A stretch of 11,320 nt of DNA from an uncultured Methanobrevibacter sp. (lineage in GTDB: Archaea > Methanobacteriota > Methanobacteria > Methanobacteriales > Methanobacteriaceae), in NCBI GenBank assembly GCA_900319985.1, contig ONQL01000058.1, positions 1 to 11,320 of the forward strand. Direction: 5' to 3'. Below are positions 6,017 to 11,320 of the stretch, in pieces. The position numbers were made by a program, and so were the translations under genes. The stretch's first letter is position 1. Each line of letters starts with the position of its first letter. The notes under the pieces were generated by a model. The model was not told the DNA's origin. It made no database searches and saw only the letters and a list, made by a program, of their open reading frames with translations.

Positions 6017-7027
6017 TTAATATCTAACTTTTCCGATGTGTCTTGTAGCACCAGGATCTTCGCCATTGAAATGAGCCAAGTAATATACGAACCATTCCAA
6101 TGGAATTACTAAAATGAACGGTGTTAACAATTTATCGACGTCAGCATAGTCGCTGAGTTTGTAGATTATTGATTTGGCCTCAAGATTTTCACAAAAGTCA
6201 ATTGCCTTTTGGGTGATTTCATCAGATTCCAAATCGGATGTCAAAAAGATGACAGGAACATCTTTTTCAGCCCTTTCGATAAGGCCATGTCTGAATTCCG
6301 CTGAATACTCAGGACATGCGTGCTTAATTGCACCTTCCATAAGCATGGTCATTGCCAATTTATAAGCAAGACCAAAGTTAGGACCGCTTCCTAAACAGTA
6401 GAAAATATCTTCATCCTTGTATTTTTCAGCCAACTGCTTACCTTCATCTTCACATGTCAATAAAAGCTTTTCCAACATCTTTGGCATTTCAGCCAATTCA
6501 GCCAATAGTTCAGTTTTATTTTCATAATCAGAAGCGTCAAACAAGACTTGATATAAACAAGCCAATTGAGTAATATATGTTTTAGTACCTAAAATAGCTG
6601 TTTCAGTCTCACATCTAGTAACGATTGGAGTTTTAGCTTCTTTAATCATTGAACTATCAGGTTCATTTGAAATGGAAACAGTATGAATACCATATTCATT
6701 AGCTCTTCTAAGGGATGCCAAAGTATCAGCTGTTTCACCAGATTGAGAAGTGAAGATTGCTATTGTATTTTCATCTTTTTGTAATTTCTTATTATAGTAA
6801 AATTCATAACCTGTGTAAACTTCGATGTTGATATTGGTGCTGGACATCCTTATTGCATCTCTAACACTGTAACAGGTAGAAATAGAACTTCCACAACCAA
6901 TTAGATAGACTTTATCCGCATCACCAATCAATTCAGAAACTTTATTTAATGTGTCGAACTCGCTTTCGAAAGTATTGCTTAATGATTCAGGCTGTTCCAT
7001 CATTTCATCATACATTTTATATCTCAT
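6017..7027 (-). CDS. Two-SIS-domain sugar-phosphate isomerase/deaminase (GlmS isomerase-like)
   Basis: The 336-residue protein has tandem SIS domains like the isomerase half of glucosamine-6-phosphate synthase, but no N-terminal glutaminase domain. SIS 1 shows GCGSS (44-48) and TSQSGET (93-99), the sugar-phosphate binding serines. SIS 2 shows GSGPN (213-217) and EFRHG (244-248), which holds the Glu and His placed like those of the GlmS active site. The C-terminal GEDPGATRHIGKV (322-334) matches the DxPRNLAKSV tail of GlmS, with K333 in the catalytic lysine position. It probably interconverts keto- and aminosugar phosphates using free ammonia or acting as a deaminase (AgaS/FrlB/NagB-II-like). 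The exact substrate is unknown; amino sugars for pseudomurein or glycans are one possibility. ATG 7027 has AAGGAG (7042-7037) 9 bases upstream. It is divergent from the DUF447 gene. Confidence 0.87.
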   Translation of the reverse strand: MRYKMYDEMMEQPESLSNTFESEFDTLNKVSELIGDADKVYLIGCGSSISTCYSVRDAIRMSSTNINIEVYTGYEFYYNKKLQKDENTIAIFTSQSGETADTLASLRRANEYGIHTVSISNEPDSSMIKEAKTPIVTRCETETAILGTKTYITQLACLYQVLFDASDYENKTELLAELAEMPKMLEKLLLTCEDEGKQLAEKYKDEDIFYCLGSGPNFGLAYKLAMTMLMEGAIKHACPEYSAEFRHGLIERAEKDVPVIFLTSDLESDEITQKAIDFCENLEAKSIIYKLSDYADVDKLLTPFILVIPLEWFVYYLAHFNGEDPGATRHIGKVRY

Positions 7028-7076
7028 TTAGCTAAACTCCTTGAAATTTAATTAACAATATTAATATGTTGATAAA

Positions 7077-7088
7077 ACATATATAAAA
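7077..7088. promoter_or_regulatory. Shared TATA element between divergent SIS and DUF447 genes
   Basis: ACATATATAAAA reads as a TATA box in both directions (TTTTATATATGT on the - strand). Leftward, a start near 7057 would give the SIS gene a 30-base leader including AAGGAG. Rightward, a start near 7108 lies downstream of the ATG at 7089 and just before ATGs at 7113 and 7122, implying a leaderless DUF447 mRNA. No other good TATA lies in the gap. Confidence 0.5.
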
Positions 7089-7121
7089 ATGTTTTTTAAT
7101 CAATTACAAATAATGACAAAT

Positions 7122-7748
7122 ATGGAAATCGATTTAAATATTTTGGGAATGGACAAAGGCAATCAATACGAAACAATCATCACTACACTAAACCAGGAAG
7201 ATGTTCAGAATGCTGCACCTATAGGTGTACTCTGTGCAGGCAGGGACACAATCCTATGCAGGATTTTCAAGGGCGGCAAAACATTGGACAACATCATATT
7301 CCAAAAGAGATTTACCGTAAACATTACACACGACCCCGAGCTTTTCACCCTTTCGACAATAGGAAACATTCCAAAAGAATACTTCAGCCCGGACAATTCC
7401 ATAAAAGGCGCTGATGCATACTTCAAGTGCGAAGTCATATCACTCAAGGAAGCCAAAAAGCAAAGCGATCCGGTCAGGACAAAATGGGAAGCAATTGTCA
7501 TAAAATCCAAAGTAACAGAAATCGTCGTTAATGAAAACACCCAAGCATTCAACAGGGCATTCAGCTGTGTGATAGAAACATTGGTAAACTATACTCGCTT
7601 TGATTTGGTTGGCGAAGACAAAAAACAGTATTATCTGAACAGATTCAGAGAATGTAGCCGTGTCGTAAACAAGGTTGGAAACAAAAATGAAAAACTCGCA
7701 ATGAGTGAAATAAAAAAAGAATTGATTAAAAAAGGGTATGAACCCTAA
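7122..7748 (+). CDS. DUF447 family protein (flavin-reductase-like split barrel)
   Basis: The protein (208 residues from ATG 7122) belongs to DUF447, a family common in methanogens with an FMN-binding split-barrel fold. The N-terminal motif YETIITTLNQEDVQNAAPIG and the run CRIFKGGKTLDN are typical, as are the strands FTVNITHDPELF. Its substrate has not been established as far as I know; binding of a flavin is inferred from the fold. The frame is open from 7089, but the only TATA box overlaps that ATG. A transcript starting near 7108 would make 7113 or 7122 the start, and homologues as I remember them have a short N-terminus before the YETI motif. No ribosome binding site precedes any candidate, consistent with leaderless translation. 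The stop codon overlaps that of the converging adenine deaminase gene. Confidence 0.85.
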   Translation: MEIDLNILGMDKGNQYETIITTLNQEDVQNAAPIGVLCAGRDTILCRIFKGGKTLDNIIFQKRFTVNITHDPELFTLSTIGNIPKEYFSPDNSIKGADAYFKCEVISLKEAKKQSDPVRTKWEAIVIKSKVTEIVVNENTQAFNRAFSCVIETLVNYTRFDLVGEDKKQYYLNRFRECSRVVNKVGNKNEKLAMSEIKKELIKKGYEP

Positions 7749-9460
7749 TTTATTATTACATTCATAAATTCAAAACTGTCACCATCAAACAGCCCCTTGT
7801 CAGATATCTTGATTGACGGAAGCACCAGCAATGCCATGAATGCCATTGTCATGAAGGGAAACTTGAGTGTACATCCCCAATCCACAGTCTTTTCATACAG
7901 CTCGCCCCATTTCCCGGCAACGTCAAATGCATCTTCATTAGACATGAGTCCCGCAATAGGAAGAGGTAATGAATCTGTGAAATCATCACATACTACAGAT
8001 ATTCCACCGCCGTCATCAATTACCCTATTAACTGCACGGACCATCGCTTCAGAGTCACAACCCACAACAATTATATTATGAGAGTCATGGGCAACTGACG
8101 AAGCCATAGCTCCTTTTTTAAGGCCGAATCCCTTTATGAAAGCATTGGCAACGGTATTACCACCATAACGTTCCACAACAGCAATCTTCAAAACATCCTG
8201 AGAAGTATCTGACTGGACAATGCCGTCTTCAACTGAAAGGCTTGCAGTTGCCTTTCTGGTCAAAAGATTTCCGTCAAAGCACTCAATGACATTGACTTCA
8301 CATTCATCGCCGTCATAATGCATATCAAAGTCAGCGGCAGTTTTTTTAGAAGCGTTTATGGAATTATGACTTTTCATTTCCGGAGCATCAAACAAAACGT
8401 TTTTCCCGTCGAAAACACATTCCCCACCAACATATGTCTTTAGAACATTTAAATCATGAAGGCTGTCGACAACTATGAAATCTGCCCTTGCACCTTCAAC
8501 AATAATACCTGCATCCAAAGCATAGTGATATGCAGGATTTATTGTTACCATACTAATGGCTTTAAAAGGATCAATTCCCAAAGAAATCGCCTTTTTGATT
8601 GACAAATTCAGGTGACCCTTAACCAGTTCATCCGGATGCTTATCGTCACTGACTATAAAATCGAACACTGGAGAAAATAATTTTTTTTCGAAGACATCCC
8701 TGTAGATGAGACTAAAACGTTCAGAGTTTTCAACCATTTTTTTACCTTCATCCATATTGAAAAGGCATTCCATATTTTTGGCAGATGAGCCGTCACGCAC
8801 CATAATTCTCATACCTTTGATCTTTTTCTCAATAGCTTCGACAACATTAGTGCATTCATGGTCAGTTGATATGCCCTGTTCAAGATATTTATCCAAATCT
8901 TTACCGGAAAGTAGTGGAGCATGACCGTCAATCGGCTTTTCGTATTTTCTTGCCAATTCAAGTTTCCTTAAAACCTCCTCATCGCCACTTATCACACCTG
9001 GAAAGTTCATCATTTCAGCCAGTGCAACCACTTCATCCTTTTTAAGCAGATATTCAATAGCAGACGAATCCAAAGTGGCACCTGAAGTTTCAAACGGAGT
9101 GGCAGGCACACATGAAGGGGCGGCAAAATAAAAATTGAAGGGAACCTTTTTGGCATTTTCAATCATGGCTTCAATACCATCAATTCCCAAAACGTTTGCG
9201 ATTTCATGAGGGTCGCAAACAACAGACGTAGTGCCGTGGCGAACGGCGATTTTAGCAAACTGTGCAGGAGTAATCATACTGCTTTCAATATGAATATGAG
9301 AATCGATGAATCCCGGAAGCATAATTCCCGGAACATCCACAGAGGTTTCCTCATTGATTGTGACTGGAGTGACCTGCTTAAAGATTCCGTCTTCGATTGC
9401 AATCCTTGCCGGATATATTGAATCAGTTACGACATCCAAAATGAAAGCGGTGAATGACAT
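7745..9460 (-). CDS. ade: Adenine deaminase
   Basis: This amidohydrolase converts adenine to hypoxanthine and ammonia in purine salvage (EC 3.5.4.2). At 571 residues it is the usual family length. The metal site motifs are all visible: HIHIES (55-60), CDPHE (82-86), AEMMN (148-152, Glu149), GHAP (179-182), TDHE (199-202) and SDDKHPDE (271-278). The adenine-deaminase-specific C-terminal domain (about 395-571) carries SVAHDSHNI (455-463), SLPLPIAGLMS (497-507) and KFPFMTMAFMALLVLPSIKIS (533-553). The ATG follows the TAG of the upstream gene without a gap, and GAGGATGATT inside that gene's end can act as ribosome binding site, so the pair is surely one operon and probably translationally coupled. 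Its TAG (7747-7745) overlaps the TAA of the converging DUF447 gene. No key residue is missing. Confidence 0.96.
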   Translation of the reverse strand: MSFTAFILDVVTDSIYPARIAIEDGIFKQVTPVTINEETSVDVPGIMLPGFIDSHIHIESSMITPAQFAKIAVRHGTTSVVCDPHEIANVLGIDGIEAMIENAKKVPFNFYFAAPSCVPATPFETSGATLDSSAIEYLLKKDEVVALAEMMNFPGVISGDEEVLRKLELARKYEKPIDGHAPLLSGKDLDKYLEQGISTDHECTNVVEAIEKKIKGMRIMVRDGSSAKNMECLFNMDEGKKMVENSERFSLIYRDVFEKKLFSPVFDFIVSDDKHPDELVKGHLNLSIKKAISLGIDPFKAISMVTINPAYHYALDAGIIVEGARADFIVVDSLHDLNVLKTYVGGECVFDGKNVLFDAPEMKSHNSINASKKTAADFDMHYDGDECEVNVIECFDGNLLTRKATASLSVEDGIVQSDTSQDVLKIAVVERYGGNTVANAFIKGFGLKKGAMASSVAHDSHNIIVVGCDSEAMVRAVNRVIDDGGGISVVCDDFTDSLPLPIAGLMSNEDAFDVAGKWGELYEKTVDWGCTLKFPFMTMAFMALLVLPSIKISDKGLFDGDSFEFMNVIIN

Positions 9461-10684
9461 CTAATCATCCTCATGGAGTGCATTGTAGAGAAGGGGCAAA
9501 AATGTACCGATATCTGTTACAATACCTAAAACCTGTGCACTTCCCCTGTCTGATAGTTTGGTAACTGTAGATGGATTGATATCCACACATATGCTTTTTA
9601 CCCTGGAAGGAAGCAAGTTACCCATTGCGATTGAATGAAGCATTGTTGAAATCATCAGCACCATGTCAACTTCCTGAGCATATTTCCTCATTAACTTTTG
9701 GGCATCTATTACGTCAGTTATGACATCAGGAAGAGGTCCGTCGTCACGGATTGAACCTGCAAGCACAAACGGAACATCATTCTTGACACATTCATACATG
9801 ATACCTCCGGTCAGGGTTCCGTCTTCAACTGCAGCCCTGATAGAACCGGAATTGTTGATTCTGTTGATGGCCCTCATGTGGTGAGTATGACCGTGTGCAA
9901 CGATTTTTCCGGTTTCGACTTCAATACCCAGAGAAGTTCCGAAAAGGTTTGACTCGATATCGTGAGTGGCCAAAGCGTTTCCCGCCATGATGACATCAAT
10001 ATAGCCTTCTTTAATTAAGGATGCGAGGTATTTGCCGGATCCAGTGTGGACAATGGCCGGTCCGCCGACTATTCCTATCTTTCCACCTTTGGCTTTGATT
10101 TCCTTCATTTCATCTGCAATTCCGTTGATGAGATTCATCAATGGCTTTTCTGAGGAGACATCACTGTTCATGAATTCGAATACCTGCTGCTTGTCTCTTG
10201 ACCTGTGTGGAGGAGTTACCCTTACACCGTCAAGCCCGACAACGATTTTATCACCTGCCCTGATGTTTGCAATAGGCTTTACGAATGCCCTCCTTTTCTG
10301 TTCATCGACAACGACAAGACAGTCCATTTCTATGTCTTCAACAAGAATCCATTCCCCATCATAGAATATGTGAGTTAGGTGATTGGAGGATGAATAGAAT
10401 CCTTCAGGAGCAACCTTGTCCTTTTCTGCTGCAACAAGATTCACTTCCCTGATTTCATCGATGAATGCTCCCAGAACAGACAATTCATCCAAAATAGAAT
10501 TTAACAATTCCGGAGACTCTGCTTGAACTTCAATCTTTGCATAACTTGTATCTGATTTTTTGCGTCCAACGTCAATTTCCAAAATGTCAAATTCTCCGCC
10601 CTTGTCCATAGTTATTGCCATTGTCCTTGTCAGAGTCATTGAATCAATAATATGGCCGGACAGTTCGATAATCCTTTTATTCAT
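9461..10684 (-). CDS. TIGR00300/LOR-SDH domain protein, putative ornithine cyclodeaminase
   Basis: The 407-residue protein belongs to the archaeal TIGR00300 family with the lysine-oxoglutarate reductase/saccharopine dehydrogenase-like region. A methanogen member has been reported, as I recall, to be an ornithine cyclodeaminase making proline and ammonia; that activity here is inference. The N-terminal part opens with IELSGHIIDSMTL, typical of the family. The C-terminal half is a Rossmann-like nucleotide-binding region: KIGIVGGPAIVHTGSGKYL, DVIMAGNALATHDIES and FGTSLG, then GHTHHMRAINRI, and CVDINPSTVTKLSDRG near the end. I start at ATG 10684 because GGAGC (10697-10693) stands 9 bases upstream and the protein then begins just before the conserved motif; an ATG at 10699 without ribosome binding site would add five residues. 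It is first in an operon with adenine deaminase and is preceded by a structured block at 10728-10820. Confidence 0.88.
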   Translation of the reverse strand: MNKRIIELSGHIIDSMTLTRTMAITMDKGGEFDILEIDVGRKKSDTSYAKIEVQAESPELLNSILDELSVLGAFIDEIREVNLVAAEKDKVAPEGFYSSSNHLTHIFYDGEWILVEDIEMDCLVVVDEQKRRAFVKPIANIRAGDKIVVGLDGVRVTPPHRSRDKQQVFEFMNSDVSSEKPLMNLINGIADEMKEIKAKGGKIGIVGGPAIVHTGSGKYLASLIKEGYIDVIMAGNALATHDIESNLFGTSLGIEVETGKIVAHGHTHHMRAINRINNSGSIRAAVEDGTLTGGIMYECVKNDVPFVLAGSIRDDGPLPDVITDVIDAQKLMRKYAQEVDMVLMISTMLHSIAMGNLLPSRVKSICVDINPSTVTKLSDRGSAQVLGIVTDIGTFLPLLYNALHEDD

Positions 10685-10727
10685 AACAATATGCTCCATC
10701 TTTTAGTTAATACAATAAATTTATCTT

Positions 10728-10820
10728 AATAGTGAAAGAATACTCCGACCTCTTTAAGGTCGGAGATGAATTTCACAAAAAGGCATCTGAAGATATTAGT
10801 TTTCAAATGCTTTCACTATT
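10728..10820 (-). ncRNA. Candidate three-way-junction RNA leader, or IS-end structure
   Basis: Three nested inverted repeats fit one fold. Outer stem: AATAGTGAAA (10728-10737) with TTTCACTATT (10811-10820), ten perfect pairs. Hairpin A: CTCCGACCT (10743-10751) with AGGTCGGAG (10757-10765), nine perfect GC-rich pairs and a five-base loop. Hairpin B: 10783-10791 with 10802-10810; on the + strand it has a C-A mismatch, but in a - strand RNA the same position is a G-U pair, so all nine positions pair. This favours a - strand RNA, the 5' leader of the TIGR00300-ade operon, whose start codon is 43 bases further on. A second GTGAAA (10776-10771, - strand) could compete for the outer stem's TTTCAC. 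Alternatively it is the left-end palindrome of the neighbouring IS200/IS605-like element. I recognise no known riboswitch class. Confidence 0.4.
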
Positions 10821-10897
10821 TCTTTATATATTTTTTATTATATTAAATTAGTTTATATAATATAATTGTCTCTAAATTGGGGTTTTAAGTGTTTTTT
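10821..10897. promoter_or_regulatory. AT-rich promoter region between ade operon leader and tnpB
   Basis: TTTATATAATATAA (10852-10865) can act as a TATA box for tnpB on the + strand, with a start near 10885. Read on the - strand, TATATAAAC in the same place would start a transcript near 10830, just ahead of the structured block. A second candidate, TATATAAAG at 10822-10830 on the - strand, would start inside the structure. No ribosome binding site stands directly before the tnpB ATG. Confidence 0.35.
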
Positions 10898-11320
10898 ATG
10901 AAATGTGTTAATCAAGGTTTGAAAGTTAGATTGTATCCGGATGAGGATATGATGATTAAAATTAATCAGAATATAGGCAATTCCAGATTTACATGGAATA
11001 AACTCTTAGAATACTATAAAGAAACCTATAAATTATTCAAACTCCATGGTTACAGTAAGCTGAAGTGCAACATGACCACTTTTAACGCCATGTTAAATAT
11101 GCTCAAAAAAGAACATGATTTTTTATACTTAAGCGAATCATATAAAAAAACATTCAGAATACAAAACAACAATAATATAAAAATCAAACCCCATACAATT
11201 ATTTTACCAAAATTAGGAGAAGTGTATTACAGGACAAGTAAAAAATATCGTGAAAAATTAAAAAAAGTTAAAATCAATAATGTGACAATTAAAATAGAAA
11301 ATGGAAAATATTATGCCGTA
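10898..11320 (+). CDS. tnpB: IS200/IS605-type TnpB, 5' part, with apparent internal deletion
   Basis: The frame opens at ATG 10898 and is cut by the window end after 141 codons. TnpB is the RNA-guided nuclease of IS200/IS605 and IS607 elements. The start KVRLYPDEDMMIKINQNIGNSRFTWNKLLEYY is the standard TnpB N-terminus. FRIQNNNNIKI, ILPKLGEVYYRTSKKY and KINNVTIKIENGKYYAV match the later beta-barrel part. Between FLYLSES (about 75-81) and YKKTFRIQ the usual helical segment with its QQ...L..AF..FF...PKFKSKK pattern is missing, about 30-40 residues by my recollection of the family. The junction keeps the frame. The protein may therefore be inactive, or belong to a decaying or non-autonomous copy. 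The RuvC catalytic residues and zinc finger lie beyond the window and cannot be judged. No tnpA is seen upstream. Confidence 0.8.
   Translation, partial: MKCVNQGLKVRLYPDEDMMIKINQNIGNSRFTWNKLLEYYKETYKLFKLHGYSKLKCNMTTFNAMLNMLKKEHDFLYLSESYKKTFRIQNNNNIKIKPHTIILPKLGEVYYRTSKKYREKLKKVKINNVTIKIENGKYYAV

Noticed and set aside
8706..8924. Long opposite-strand frames inside adenine deaminase, the TIGR00300 gene, the kinase and others
   Set aside because: They mirror the codon pattern of the real genes, have no ribosome binding sites and show no recognisable protein features.
10743..10765. GC-rich hairpin as an intrinsic terminator
   Set aside because: No T-tract follows on either strand, and it lies upstream of both flanking genes rather than after a gene.
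10728..10820. Known purine riboswitch in front of adenine deaminase
   Set aside because: Although it is a three-way junction, the loops lack the paired GG/CC kissing bases and the conserved junction bases of the purine aptamer, and the junction between the second and third stems is too long.

Overview
The window looks like chromosomal DNA from a methanogenic archaeon of the order Methanobacteriales, most likely Methanobrevibacter or a close relative. The DNA is AT-rich. Start sites have archaeal TATA boxes (TTTAAATA or ATATATA types) and Shine-Dalgarno sequences of the GGAG/GGTGA kind. The gene set fits: archaeal-type NOG1 GTPase, a DUF447 protein, the archaeal LOR/SDH-domain (TIGR00300-type) protein, and a PAS/HisKA_2 histidine kinase. 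The genus is an inference; no rRNA gene is present.

Left part (1-4900): a NOG1-family ribosome-assembly GTPase on the + strand ends in a hairpin plus T-tract. It is followed by a small + strand ORF with a good ribosome binding site and a hydrophobic C-terminus, split by an in-frame TAG. Four genes then run on the - strand: a soluble three-PAS histidine kinase, an unlisted 47-residue single-membrane-span protein with a textbook ribosome binding site, a zinc-ribbon plus beta-domain protein with a puzzling start, and a HEAT-repeat protein.

Middle part (4900-7750): an AT-rich intergenic region carries the promoter of an Hsp20 chaperone gene (+) whose N-terminal arm is very K/E-rich. It converges with a two-SIS-domain sugar-phosphate isomerase/deaminase gene (-) related to the GlmS isomerase half. 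That gene diverges from a DUF447 flavin-reductase-like gene (+) across 61-94 bases that share a symmetrical TATA element.

Right part (7745-11320): the DUF447 stop codon overlaps the stop codon of the converging adenine deaminase gene. Adenine deaminase lies directly behind the TIGR00300-type (putative ornithine cyclodeaminase) gene in a tight two-gene - strand operon; both predicted reactions release ammonia. Upstream of this operon lies a 93-base block that can fold into a three-way junction. One mismatch becomes a G-U pair only in the - strand RNA, so it may be a structured operon leader. It also lies beside a tnpB gene (+) that runs off the window and appears to have lost an internal segment in frame, so it could instead be the left end of an IS200/IS605-type element. 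This block is the most interesting item in the window.
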